Shown: positions 7,873 to 16,191, numbered from the stretch's first letter. The stretch is DNA of 42,051 nucleotides from DATGLE01 sp035294325 (GCA_035294325.1 DATGLE010000046.1:1-42051); one strand, 5' to 3'. Made by a program: numbers and translations. The notes: a model not told the origin generated them from the letters alone.

Positions 7873-7923
7873 AAAAGCGCCTGGGGACGGGAACCCAGGC
7901 GCCTTGTGTGTGCATAAGCACAC
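7873..7923 (-). terminator. Terminator for the leftward methyltransferase operon, plus a second small hairpin
   Basis: On the minus strand GCGCCTGGG (7902-7894) pairs with CCCAGGCGC (7885-7877) and is followed by TTTT (7876-7873). A second stem, GTGTGC with GCACAC and an ATAA loop (7908-7923), lies between it and the stop of the methyltransferase gene. Confidence 0.8.
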
Positions 7924-7963
7924 GAGCAAAAAGGAGGGGAAACGAAAATGAGAGCGATTATTG

Positions 7964-8824
7964 CTATGGTCGCCTCGCCCATATGGTACAGCCAAAGCTG
8001 ATACAGGTGAAATCAGGCGCATACACATCCATGAGCGCCTGCCGGTAAAGCCGCTCAAACTCCTCCGCGCCGACGACACCCACGCGCAGCAAGAAGGGCT
8101 TGAGCAAGGCAAAAGCCACCTCTGTATCTTTACTGGCGGAGAGATGCAGCGCCGATCCGCTTGAGGCATCCAGCACAAACGGCGCCGTTTTGGCCTGGGC
8201 AAAGCCCGCCTCTCTCAAGAGCGTGCTCAGGCGATGCACGATCCCAAAGGAATGTCCATCCACCGAGAAGGTCCGCCCCTCTTTGCGCAGCGCCTCATAC
8301 AGACACGCATTTAAGCGTTGCAGCGCCAGGCTAGTTGAAACGCTATACTCGCATTCGGTCAGGCAGATCATGCCCCCTGGACGCAGCACCCGCCAGCATT
8401 CGGAGAGCAGAGCCGGCCAGGTGGTCTGCTGCATGAACCCGACCAGAAAGCGCCCGTTCACCAGATCAAAGCTGTGGGCCGGAAAATCAAGCGGCTGCGT
8501 AATATCCATCACTTCAAACATCACATTGTCGCTCACATCCCTGACGCGGGCCATCGCCGCCGCATAGCGGCACATCACCGGGTTGATGTCTACCCCGACA
8601 ATTTCCATATCGGGATACTGGCGCGCCACCTCGATAGCCCACCCGCCCGGCCCGCAGGCCAGATCCAGGACATCAAAGACGCGCTCCACCGGCACCGGCG
8701 CGGCAAAGAGGCCCCCCATTGCGCGCGTAAAGAGCTGATCTTGCGCGAACAGGCGCGCGGTTTCGGCCCCCTCTTCGATATCGATAATATAGCCGTTCTG
8801 GCTCGAAGGCCACGACGGTCCCAT
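7964..8824 (-). CDS. Class I SAM-dependent methyltransferase
   Basis: The 286-aa protein has a Rossmann methyltransferase core. Motif I is VLDLACGPGGWAIEVA at about residues 52-67, then EIVGVDINP, FEVMDITQPLDFP and SFDLVNGRF, and a WRVLRPGGMICLTE post-core motif. The substrate is unknown; small-molecule methylases of the UbiE/Methyltransf_25 type have this form. AAAAAGGAGGGG precedes the ATG. The gene lies 15 nt downstream of a second methyltransferase gene on the same strand, so the pair is probably cotranscribed from above 10034. It is element cargo. The end of the transcript is marked by a terminator. Confidence 0.85.
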   Translation of the reverse strand: MGPSWPSSQNGYIIDIEEGAETARLFAQDQLFTRAMGGLFAAPVPVERVFDVLDLACGPGGWAIEVARQYPDMEIVGVDINPVMCRYAAAMARVRDVSDNVMFEVMDITQPLDFPAHSFDLVNGRFLVGFMQQTTWPALLSECWRVLRPGGMICLTECEYSVSTSLALQRLNACLYEALRKEGRTFSVDGHSFGIVHRLSTLLREAGFAQAKTAPFVLDASSGSALHLSASKDTEVAFALLKPFLLRVGVVGAEEFERLYRQALMDVYAPDFTCISFGCTIWARRP

Positions 8825-8839
8825 CGGAACCCCTCCTTT

Positions 8840-9757
8840 TTACACTTGCCCGCAGGCGAAATACACCTCATAGCTCATCTCGTAGCGCTCCCATTCCTCC
8901 TCCAGAGCGCCAAGCACGGCGTTAAACCTTTCAGGTGCCACACCGAGTTGGGATTGGGCGACGGGCCGCAGCGATGGGATCACGGCCAGAAAATCCTGGG
9001 CCAGCAGAGAGCCGATGCGCCCGCCCCATCCGCCGAGCGGCAGCCGGATGGTTTCGGTCCTGATGTGGGCGAGTCCAGCGGAGCGCAGCAGGTCGCCGAT
9101 CCGCGCCACCTTTGCGATCTCGATGCCGCGTGCTTGCGAAACGGCCTCCCACCAGGCAATCATCTGGCGTGTGGACGGAGCAGGAGGCGAAACCGTCGCC
9201 CCCATCTCCACCAGTTCCACCCACCCGCCCGGCAGCGTCACGCGTGCAAGCTCCTGCACCACACCGGGCCACATCGCCCAGGGAATAGCGGCGACCAGCA
9301 AGCGCTGATGCACGTAGTGAAACGACCCCGCCGTAAAGGGCAAGCCGTTGAGCAGGTTTCCTCGATAAAACTGATAGTTGGGCGGAGCAGGCGCGGAACT
9401 TTCGACTTCCTCCAGGTCAAGGCCAATGACCTGTGTTTTGGGATAGGCCGTCGCGATCTCCTTTGCCCACCGGCCCGTGCCGCAGCCCACATCTAACACG
9501 TTGCCCCCCCGGCGCAGCAGCCCATGTACCGGAGCAAAGGTATTGCCCTTCAAGACTTGCCGTAAGATATAGTGTTGATAATCCAGGCGATGTATCTCTT
9601 GCTCATCTTTGGGCAAGAGATAGGGAGCTTCACCCAGATGGCGCCGCCCCTCGCTATCGGTATAGGCCAAAGGAACCGGCGGCGGGGCTGGCTCCCAGGC
9701 AACAGGCGCAGCAGAGCGCCGTGGTTTGCGGCCAAAGATCCACCAGAACCAACTCAT
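8840..9757 (-). CDS. Second class I SAM-dependent methyltransferase
   Basis: The 305-aa product starts at MSWFWWIFGRKP, where GGAAAGGA stands in front; an ATG 39 nt further up overlaps the previous gene and has no site. Residues about 1-45 are Trp-, Pro- and basic-rich. Motif I is NVLDVGCGTGRWAKEIA, followed by VIGLDLEEVE, FYRGNLLNGLPF, SFHYVHQRLLVAAIPW and RVTLPGGWVELVE. It resembles the LaeA/UMTA-like methyltransferases often found in duplicate copies. Its neighbour at 7964-8824 shares the fold but is clearly diverged. The substrate is unknown. Confidence 0.82.
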   Translation of the reverse strand: MSWFWWIFGRKPRRSAAPVAWEPAPPPVPLAYTDSEGRRHLGEAPYLLPKDEQEIHRLDYQHYILRQVLKGNTFAPVHGLLRRGGNVLDVGCGTGRWAKEIATAYPKTQVIGLDLEEVESSAPAPPNYQFYRGNLLNGLPFTAGSFHYVHQRLLVAAIPWAMWPGVVQELARVTLPGGWVELVEMGATVSPPAPSTRQMIAWWEAVSQARGIEIAKVARIGDLLRSAGLAHIRTETIRLPLGGWGGRIGSLLAQDFLAVIPSLRPVAQSQLGVAPERFNAVLGALEEEWERYEMSYEVYFACGQV

Positions 9758-9779
9758 CACATGGCGTCCTTTCCTCTGC

Positions 9780-10034
9780 TTAGCAGGCCCCGTCATAGTG
9801 CGACATCTCCCCCGGCTCCCTTCCAGCCCCCCAGTCAGGTGTGTTCATCAGGCGAATCGCCTCCTCATGCTGGCCCGCCGCGATCAGCTTCAAGAGCCGC
9901 GCGCCCCCCTGCTCCATGCGAGCAAGAATGGCCGCGTGGCTTGCCACCGCCGCCAGCCCGGAGAGTCCTTGCCGCGCGGCCTCTTCTTGTAACGCTTGTC
10001 GTTCTCTGTATTTCGCTATTTCGCTCTTCGACAT
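9780..10034 (-). CDS. Small hypothetical protein, first gene of the methyltransferase cluster
   Basis: The 84-aa, soluble, helix-rich product (IAKYRERQALQEEAARQGL, then ALARMEQGGARLLKLIAAGQ-like heptads) has AAAGGA 9 nt before the ATG. The following methyltransferase gene begins 23 nt after its stop. No family recognised. The clean ribosome site and position at the head of the cluster make it a likely real gene. It might be a partner of the methyltransferases, but that is only position-based. Confidence 0.6.
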   Translation of the reverse strand: MSKSEIAKYRERQALQEEAARQGLSGLAAVASHAAILARMEQGGARLLKLIAAGQHEEAIRLMNTPDWGAGREPGEMSHYDGAC

Positions 10035-10113
10035 ATTAAAGAATCCTTTCTACTTGTAGTATCAATAGTCCGTAGAGCTTCCCATGCAGTGTGCATGGCG
10101 AGCTAGCCGGGTA

Positions 10114-10524
10114 TTATCCTGGGTGTGTCTTGCCCCGCTCATCGTGGGCCGGACCGATGAAGGCGACGATCTGAGCGAGCAGATCATCCTGGCGCAATGG
10201 TTTGGGCAGATAAGCCCGGATGCCACAAAGCCGCACCTTGAGCCGGTCAAGCAGACCAACGCGCCGCGAAAGCACGACGAGGGGAATCGCCTTGAACCGT
10301 GGGTGCTCTTTAAGCTTGAGCGCGACCTCGAACCCATCCAGACGCGGCATCACCAGATCCAGCAGGATAAGATCGGGCAGTCGCACATCAGGAGTGTGCA
10401 GAGCGCGCAAGGCTTCCACGCCGTCGGGCACAGCCACCACTTCATAGCCTTCGCGGCTCAAAGCCACTTCGATGAACCTGCGCACGAAGGGCGAATCGTC
10501 AATCACCATCACTCGTTTGCTCAT
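10114..10524 (-). CDS. Receiver-only response regulator (CheY-like)
   Basis: The 136-aa product is a single receiver domain with no output domain. The acidic pair D9/D10 (VIDDSPFVRR), the phospho-acceptor D56 (LILLDLVMP), the switch Ser86 (VVLSRR) and K108 (YLPKPL) are all present. It should relay a phosphate from a kinase to a protein target; no kinase gene lies in the element. A GGAGG ribosome site precedes the ATG. It is transcribed away from the XRE-TPR gene, with which it shares a 254-bp divergent promoter region. A chromosomal kinase may drive it. Confidence 0.88.
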   Translation of the reverse strand: MSKRVMVIDDSPFVRRFIEVALSREGYEVVAVPDGVEALRALHTPDVRLPDLILLDLVMPRLDGFEVALKLKEHPRFKAIPLVVLSRRVGLLDRLKVRLCGIRAYLPKPLRQDDLLAQIVAFIGPAHDERGKTHPG

Positions 10525-10657
10525 TCTGGCCTCCAGTGCTTAATGCTGTCGTCCCATATCTTCAAATCAACCCTTTTGTAGTGTCTCTGAAAATGCGCTA
10601 TAAGACAATGGAAAAGCTTCGCTTCTATGAGAAGTATTTAATGGAGAAAAAATTGCT

Positions 10658-10697
10658 TGCTTGTGTGATATACTTAAAACTGCCTGCTTGCATGATA
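10658..10697. promoter_or_regulatory. Direct repeat in the divergent promoter region
   Basis: TGCTTGTGTGATA (10658-10670) and TGCTTGCATGATA (10685-10697) match at 11 of 13 positions and are spaced 27 bp apart. They sit between the response regulator and the XRE-TPR gene. They could be a two-site operator for the adjacent regulator. Confidence 0.45.
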
Positions 10698-10778
10698 GAA
10701 TTACCATATTGCACCAGCGGCGCAAAAGGGGTACAATGCCTCTTGGGAGATGGAGTTTTTGTCAGGAGGCAGATACCA

Positions 10779-12074
10779 ATGAGCACGCTGGCACGTATTG
10801 AAGACTATCCGCCTGGAGAATATGGACTGCCCCATATGGGGGCAGTCATCGCCGATCATCGTATCAAAGCGGGCTGGACTTCACAGGAAGCTTTTGCTAT
10901 TGTCTGTGGAGTAGACAAACAGACCGTTGTCTATTGGGAGAACCAGAAGTACTTGGCTGATATGAAACGACGCATCTTTCTTTGCAGACTACTCAGAATC
11001 CCACCGGTGTTACTCGGCCTGACTTGGCCTAGTGTGCTCAATGATGGCGAAGTACCGCAGTACATTAAAGACTCCGAATCTATGGTCGAGTTGTTAAGCG
11101 CAAACTCCTATGGTCTCTACGAGGATATTCTCACCTTTGCCAGTATCAACCCGCAGAGATATACCAGAGAAGCAGCGTACCGATTCTATCAACATCAGAA
11201 GGAGCTTGAGAAACTTGTCATCACTGTCCCGGCTTTAGAAAAAGATAACTGGCTAGATCTTCTGGCCCGTTATTATCAGCACTCGACATTTATAGCCGAA
11301 CACCACGCGCAAAGCGACCTTGCCCTCTCTTACGCAGATAAGGCATTGCATATAGCAATTTCCATGGATCCACAAGATGCAGAGCTTACAGGCTCATCCC
11401 ACTACAAACGTGCCAGGCTCTATTTAACACGTGGTAAGCGGAACCTGGCGAAAGAAGATATCCAGGCGGTGTTAGAGAAAGCGGAGCATGTAGGGATCCC
11501 CTTGAGAGGGAGTACCTACCTGCTTGCCGCAGAAATAAACGCGCTCGATGCATCGCAAGATGGAAAATTACGAACGCAGTGTCGTTCGTGGCAGGACAAT
11601 GCCGCTGACCTGCTCTATAACAAGAAGAAGGTTGAAAGCGATGGGACGTTTATCCTCTTCGACCTCTATGCTGTTCACCACGAGAGAGCCAAGATACTCA
11701 TGCGATTTGCGCTCTTCCATACTACAGATGAAGAACTGATAGAGGGTCTGAAAAATGAGCACAGACGGGCAGACGCCGGGTTACTGAAAGAGGCCCATAG
11801 TGCGTTGTCATCGGCCAGGAAGCATCTGGAAGCGGCTAACGGAACCCGCCCGACGCGTATAATGGATAGCACAATTACAGAAGCCAGGCTCTTACTCATG
11901 GGGAAAGAGTACGAGGAAAGTGCGAAGCTGGTGAAGACAGCGTTAACTATTGCACGTCTCATTAACTCAGCAAAAGGTATCAACGAGGTGGAGAAGATAT
12001 ATACCATGTTACATCAGCTTGCCCCGAAAAACCCGTATGTCTGTAACCTGGGAGTAGAACTGGGGAAATTTTAA
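10779..12074 (+). CDS. XRE-type regulator with C-terminal TPR-like repeats
   Basis: The 431-aa start is chosen at MSTLARIEDYPP, which has AGGAGG 9 nt upstream; the frame stays open 81 codons further up but without a site. Residues about 20-75 form a divergent helix-turn-helix (VIADHRIKAGWTSQEAFAIV, then DKQTVVYWENQ). The rest is helical repeats of TPR type (LALSYADKALHIAI, SSHYKRARLYL, NLAKEDIQAVLEKA, AKLVKTALTIARL). Such HTH-TPR proteins in Gram-positive and Chloroflexota genomes often sense small molecules or peptides through the TPR part. The ligand here is unknown. A second member lies at 13698-14894. A stem-loop follows the stop. Confidence 0.75.
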   Translation: MSTLARIEDYPPGEYGLPHMGAVIADHRIKAGWTSQEAFAIVCGVDKQTVVYWENQKYLADMKRRIFLCRLLRIPPVLLGLTWPSVLNDGEVPQYIKDSESMVELLSANSYGLYEDILTFASINPQRYTREAAYRFYQHQKELEKLVITVPALEKDNWLDLLARYYQHSTFIAEHHAQSDLALSYADKALHIAISMDPQDAELTGSSHYKRARLYLTRGKRNLAKEDIQAVLEKAEHVGIPLRGSTYLLAAEINALDASQDGKLRTQCRSWQDNAADLLYNKKKVESDGTFILFDLYAVHHERAKILMRFALFHTTDEELIEGLKNEHRRADAGLLKEAHSALSSARKHLEAANGTRPTRIMDSTITEARLLLMGKEYEESAKLVKTALTIARLINSAKGINEVEKIYTMLHQLAPKNPYVCNLGVELGKF

Positions 12075-12084
12075 CCACATTCGT

Positions 12085-12120
12085 CAAAGCGGCTCCTCAT
12101 TGATCGAGGCAGCCGCTTTG
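12085..12120. terminator. Stem-loop between convergent genes
   Basis: CAAAGCGGCT (12085-12094) pairs with AGCCGCTTTG (12111-12120), and an inner CCTC/GAGG extends the stem. It lies between the stops of the XRE-TPR gene and the leftward deacetylase gene. Neither side has a strong T-run, so termination is likely but not certain. Confidence 0.6.
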
Positions 12121-12127
12121 ATGGTCG

Positions 12128-12835
12128 CTACATGACGTAATGGTGAAAGCTTTCGGCACACTTCATCCGTTGCGGAGCACCGGTTATCAGCCCGCGTTCA
12201 TAGATCCATGTATCCATATCTCTGTGTTTCGTCTGGCTTTCATGACAGCGTAACGCGGCGGCTTTCTGCTCCACGACACTGCTAATGTCAACCCAATGGT
12301 TGGGCCGATCCGTCGGAAAAAAGTAAATCTGTCTCGCATTGTGCGGAGTAATGCCATCGCGTAATTGCTCACGATAGTACATCCCTCCACGCGCGCAAGC
12401 TAAGGCATCGACAGTACAGATGCCCACGGCTCTGTGGTCAGGATGGACCTCATTCTTGCGCCAGGGATCAAGGGTAAAGACGACATCAGGCTTCCATTGA
12501 CGAATAACCAGGACGATTTCCTTGCGCAGTGCGATAGAGGGTTCAACTTCCCCATCATAATAGCCTTCCAGGAATGTCACCGTTTGTACACCCAGTGTCG
12601 CCGCCGCGCGCCGCTGCTCCTGCTCTCGAATAGCGGCAAGACGTTCCGGCGTCATCTCAGGGTCATCACTGCCTTTATCCCCTCGTGTCACAAAGAGGTA
12701 GTGAATGTCTTTTCCTTCAGCAGCCAGTAAGGCCATTGTTCCCCCACAAAGATGCTCCGCATCATCTGGATGCGCTTGCACAACAAGGATGCGTTGACCG
12801 CCTGGGGGAAGCAGCACAGAGAAAGAGTCTGCCAT
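12128..12835 (-). CDS. PIG-L/LmbE-family deacetylase
   Basis: The 235-aa product starts at MADSFSVLLPPGG; a TTG 33 nt upstream is possible but the GAAAGGAG site lies between the two. AHPDDAEHLCGG near residue 22 is the zinc-binding motif, and HPDHRAVG is the second metal and catalytic motif. FVTRGDKGSDDP fits the family as well. These enzymes deacetylate N-acetylglucosaminyl substrates, as in mycothiol, bacillithiol, GPI or antibiotic biosynthesis. The actual substrate is not evident because no glycosyltransferase or thiol-synthesis gene accompanies it in the element. It appears to be monocistronic cargo. Confidence 0.88.
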   Translation of the reverse strand: MADSFSVLLPPGGQRILVVQAHPDDAEHLCGGTMALLAAEGKDIHYLFVTRGDKGSDDPEMTPERLAAIREQEQRRAAATLGVQTVTFLEGYYDGEVEPSIALRKEIVLVIRQWKPDVVFTLDPWRKNEVHPDHRAVGICTVDALACARGGMYYREQLRDGITPHNARQIYFFPTDRPNHWVDISSVVEQKAAALRCHESQTKHRDMDTWIYERGLITGAPQRMKCAESFHHYVM

Positions 12836-13141
12836 GTGTGTTTTCGTTCTCCTTTCTGTTAGTATCAAAATGGTAGAAGGATATGTAAACGAACTTAGTA
12901 GCCATTGCAGTATATCACTGGAGTAGGGGTGAAAAATAAAACCCTTGAGACCTTGAAGAAGTTTTAGCCGTGCTTAAGGGAACGTTAATCAATACTGCTT
13001 CTCCACACGCCAAATTATTCACGTTACTATTGCTCTTGCTTACTGCCTATGAACAAATCCTCTGGTTTGACGATATTACCTGGCAGCAGCAGTCAATCAA
13101 GGAGACATTAATGATTGGTTCCCCGACAAGGGGGAACCGGT

Positions 13142-13435
13142 GTGAGATCCATTGACTATCTTCCCGAAATGTACACCCGTCTCATCGCCCCGGATCACCT
13201 GGTCCTCAGTATGATGGATGTAACGATCCTCTGTGGAGAGCAACCGCGCATGAAGAAGCGCCTGCCCGAAATGCAGCGGAACATTGCTAAGGGATTGAGG
13301 ATCGACTTCGATCAAGTTCATGTCAAAGTGAGTAGTAGGGACGGACAAGATAAAGTAGCGAGACTCGAAGGCATTGAAGCCCATGTGTTAGTGAGTCTGT
13401 GGGAAAATCTGCAACTTGAACGAATTCCAAGATAA
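13142..13435 (+). pseudogene. IspF (MEcPP synthase) C-terminal fragment
   Basis: The 97-aa frame, starting at a GTG, aligns along its length with the last two thirds of 2-C-methyl-D-erythritol 2,4-cyclodiphosphate synthase. SIDYLPEMYTRLI corresponds to the S-x-x-LL helix; MDVTIL, PRMKKRLPEMQRNIAKGL, QVHVKVSS and LEGIEAHVLVSL correspond to the nucleotide-binding part. The first ~65 residues, which hold the D-x-H and His metal ligands in IspF, are missing. The T-T-x-E segment is also changed (SSRDGQ), so isoprenoid cyclase activity is not expected. Just upstream an ATG with AAGGAG (13111) opens a 14-codon frame that stops at 13155, and a GGTTCCCC/GGGGAACC hairpin overlaps it. A decayed or captured fragment is likelier than a new function. 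Confidence 0.6.
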
Positions 13436-13697
13436 ATAACAAAAAACCGTTCATACATATTTACAATCATTAAACGCTTTTTCACGCTCAAATTTTGCTA
13501 TTTGAATATGTTTGAATACATTTTTGAAAACTGTTGTTTCCTCCGTAGATGTCCACCTATGACCACTACAAGATTACTTGGGTTCTTTCGTGGGAAAAAT
13601 ACCTTTTTGATGCCAAGTGTTGACATCTATATGCCTGACCCTGAAAATGATATACTGTCATCGTGTAGATAGTGGTAAGATTTGATTGGAGCCGAAA

Positions 13698-14894
13698 ATG
13701 AAGGACCATACGAAGAGGCCGAATACAAAGCTAAGATATCAACGGGAATGCCGGGGCTGGTCCCAACGCAAGGTTGCGGCCCTGATAGGCACGAGTAAAG
13801 AGATGGTAAGCCGGTGGGAATGTGGAGAAAGGGAAACGAGTCCTTACTATCAAGAAAAGTTGTGCGCTCTCTTTCATATGTCAGCAGAAGAACTCGGTTT
13901 TGTAGAGGATCCGTCAAATTTGAATGCATATCGCCGCAAATTCATCGGCACGGCACTGGAAATAGCAGGAATTACGCTGGTGAATCCTGTGCTCTTGCTC
14001 CCTGAATCACCGTCCATTCTTACCCATATTGAAGAGGCCCTTCCTCTATGGGAATCGAGCTTAAAAACGTTTTGGCAACTCTACTTTAATGGGGGTATTC
14101 CAGTCATCGAGCAAGCTTTACCCTCCCTTCTCTCACAGCTAGCGGTTGCGGCTCAATCGTCATCCAAAGAGCAAAAACGTGTTGCAAGCCTGGCATCTCA
14201 AGCCTACCAAATGAGTTGGCTTCTTGCCCTCCAACGGCAAGATTTCGGCCAGGCATTATCATCGATTAACTACGCCTATACCTATGCGCAGATGGCGGAA
14301 GATGTTAATTTGCTTCTTGCTTCTCTGGTAAGACAGGCTCATATTTACTATCACCTGGCAAATCCAGTACAACAATTGTTGATCCACGAACAGGCGATGC
14401 AATTTGCCCCCGCCGCTCATCCTCTACTGTGCAGTTGGCTATATCTATTGCTCGCTGAAAACCATGCTCATCTTCAACATGCCAAAGAAGCCGAGACCTT
14501 CCTTGACCTGGCAAAGAAAACCTTGCCGAATGAGGATGCTCGACGCGATCCCCATTTTTCCTTTGTCAGCATGAACCATTTTTTAATTACCAACTTCGAG
14601 GTTATTTCTCTGCTCCACCTTCAGCAGCCCCATAAAGCCTTAGACATGCTGACTCATCTTGGCCTGAGCGCAGCCGACCCACGTTGTTCTGAATTGTTAA
14701 ATCATAAGCTCATGATCTTCTACACCCTTGATGATATGGAGCAAAGCGCACAATGGTTTGCCCCCGCCGTACAGATGGCGAAGCAAGCAAATAGCCGTCT
14801 ACGCTACAATGAAGTATGTCGTATCTACGGAAAAATGATAGCAAAATGGCCGAAAGAGCAGAAGATAAAAGAATTAGCGACATTGCTGCGATAA
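13698..14894 (+). CDS. XRE-type regulator with TPR-like repeats (second member)
   Basis: The 398-aa product starts at the ATG following GGAG at 6 nt. Residues about 10-70 form a classical lambda-repressor-like HTH (RYQRECRGWSQRKVAALIG, TSKEMVSRWECGER, EKLCALFHMSAEELGF). A hydrophobic segment follows at about 80-105 (IGTALEIAGITLVNPVLLL). TPR-like helices then run to the end (QALSSINYAYTYAQMAED, EAETFLDLAKKTL, KALDMLTHLG). This order is common in Chloroflexota and Streptomyces HTH-TPR regulators. It overlaps or abuts the next small gene. A controlling role over the element's right-hand genes is plausible but not shown. Confidence 0.8.
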   Translation: MKDHTKRPNTKLRYQRECRGWSQRKVAALIGTSKEMVSRWECGERETSPYYQEKLCALFHMSAEELGFVEDPSNLNAYRRKFIGTALEIAGITLVNPVLLLPESPSILTHIEEALPLWESSLKTFWQLYFNGGIPVIEQALPSLLSQLAVAAQSSSKEQKRVASLASQAYQMSWLLALQRQDFGQALSSINYAYTYAQMAEDVNLLLASLVRQAHIYYHLANPVQQLLIHEQAMQFAPAAHPLLCSWLYLLLAENHAHLQHAKEAETFLDLAKKTLPNEDARRDPHFSFVSMNHFLITNFEVISLLHLQQPHKALDMLTHLGLSAADPRCSELLNHKLMIFYTLDDMEQSAQWFAPAVQMAKQANSRLRYNEVCRIYGKMIAKWPKEQKIKELATLLR

Positions 14895-14911
14895 GAAGGA
14901 GAGCAAGGAAC

Positions 14912-15268
14912 GTGCTTATTGAGCGATACGACAAGAGGCCAGATCCACGTACTGAGGAGATAGAAAAAGATTGGAGAGCGTGGGCAGCGAGGAACCAATA
15001 CACCTGTATAGACTCTGAGGCTGTAGAGTATGAAGACGTGCGCATTTTCCTTGAAATTTGGGAGAACCCCGCCCAGGCAGATAGATACCTTATGTATCTT
15101 CCTCGCATCCCACATACGATAGGCGACGCTGGCGAGAAGCTCCTTATCATTGACCAGGACCACTTCGATTTCATGAGGGATTCGCTAATAAAAATGGCAA
15201 CGGTAGCAGTAATGCTCGCCAAAGAGAAATGGAAGGCTCGGCAGGACCAGAAATCCATGTTGAATTAA
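14912..15268 (+). CDS. Hypothetical protein downstream of the XRE-TPR gene
   Basis: The 118-aa product starts at the GTG preceded by AAGGAG about 10 nt upstream. Starts at 14846 or 14816 would overlap the preceding gene and have no site. The product is charged and soluble, with features such as RTEEIEKDWRAWAARNQYT, VRIFLEIWENPAQADRY and a helical C-terminus (LIKMATVAVMLAKEKWKA). I recognise no family. Its location 17 nt after the regulator's stop suggests cotranscription, so it may be a small partner of that regulator. Confidence 0.55.
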   Translation: MLIERYDKRPDPRTEEIEKDWRAWAARNQYTCIDSEAVEYEDVRIFLEIWENPAQADRYLMYLPRIPHTIGDAGEKLLIIDQDHFDFMRDSLIKMATVAVMLAKEKWKARQDQKSMLN

Positions 15269-15319
15269 CAGCCTTGAGAGATTACCCCCTAACCTACCAG
15301 CACGCGGCCTGGCGTCTCC

Positions 15320-15436
15320 ACCTTGACGCGACGGGCTGAGCGCTGCGCGCCGAGACGAGCGGGGGTTCTGCATTGATGACGCTGCCAGCAGGCCCCGCTC
15401 GTCTCGCTCTGCGAGTCTAGCCCATCGCGTCAAGGT
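15320..15436. repeat. Nested inverted repeats in a 380-bp gene-free stretch
   Basis: ACCTTGACGCGACGGGCT (15320-15337) pairs with 15419-15436 with one mismatch. Inside it GAGACGAGCGGGG (15352-15364) pairs perfectly with 15393-15405. The result is a long, interrupted stem of about 117 nt. The rest of 15269-15647 has further GC stems (for example CCTGGG/CCCAGG near 15570-15590) but no gene. A structured RNA, a recombination site or a small repeat element are the options. Confidence 0.65.
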
Positions 15437-15647
15437 AGTACGCCACCCTTCGGGCCGCCGCGATGGGCGCGAGGTGAGCACTCCCACTGTTTGCCTCAAC
15501 CGCAGCAGACGGGGATGCTTGATGACGCCGCAGGCGTCCCACGCCCTTCCCCCGCGTGCGCGACCTGGGAACCCTGCACCCAGGATCGCGCAGGCGTAAG
15601 GCACCGCTACGCGGAATTGATAAGGCTAGCGCCGCCTGTTTGCTTGC

Positions 15648-15845
15648 CTATTCTGTCTGCTCACCATTGTCTGAAAGTGTAAAACGATCCTCAAGGAACT
15701 TGTTGTAATCTGCTCGCTTGATACGATAATCACGGCCAACTCTGTAAGCTGGAAGTTGCTTTCTTCTTATCCAGGCTCGCACTGTATCAATCGTCACCTT
15801 GAGTTCGTCAGCAATATCTTCTACAGAAAGCCACTCTGAAGCCAT
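15648..15845 (-). CDS. Excisionase-like helix-turn-helix protein
   Basis: The 65-aa product starts at MASEWLSVEDIA; AAGGAG lies 10 nt upstream, and the GTG three codons earlier is less well placed. The sequence WLSVEDIADELKVTIDTVRAWIRRKQLPAYRVGRDYRIKR (read in pieces) is a MerR/AlpA-type winged HTH, the HTH_17 excisionase family. On an element with a serine recombinase the obvious role is recombination directionality factor or regulator of excision. Family members also act as plain repressors. It is transcribed away from the recombinase operon, with about 430 bp of shared AT-rich upstream DNA. Confidence 0.8.
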   Translation of the reverse strand: MASEWLSVEDIADELKVTIDTVRAWIRRKQLPAYRVGRDYRIKRADYNKFLEDRFTLSDNGEQTE

Positions 15846-15985
15846 TGGGTACACACTCCTTAACTCAGGGAAATGGGATGATTCCTACGGTTTTGTTTGA
15901 TTGTACATGATGTCCGCAGCGCTGTCAAAGGAATCAAACAGAACATATGAAAATATAACTATCCTAAATAAAGACGGATATAACC

Positions 15986-16015
15986 TTGTATTAAAGACCA
16001 TTTATATGCTATAAT
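15986..16015 (+). promoter_or_regulatory. Candidate upstream promoter
   Basis: TTGTAT at 15986-15991 and a perfect TATAAT at 16010-16015 are separated by 18 bp. It faces the recombinase operon from about 260 bp upstream of the 48-aa gene, in an AT-rich stretch. Confidence 0.4.
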
Positions 16016-16191
16016 TATGTATGTAGACTAATATCAATGATTGGGAAAGAAGCACCAAATTTGATGTATTTTCGCCTGTGTTTAGCAGGCAGAGGTAGAC
16101 CCGCTTACAGCCTGGACTGGCAACCCTTCCCCCTGGCTGAAAGGATAGCCCGAAATATAGCTGAAACGGCCTGTAGAGGGGTTTTATGCCA

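Noticed and set aside
8474..9496. Plus-strand open frame of about 340 codons opposite the two methyltransferases
   Set aside because: It has no ribosome site or recognisable motif, is rich in His, Arg and Pro, and is a shadow of well-supported genes.
12970..13155. 61-codon plus-strand frame before the IspF fragment
   Set aside because: The start lacks a ribosome site, and only its last 15 codons follow a good one. More likely a leader or a frameshift trace.
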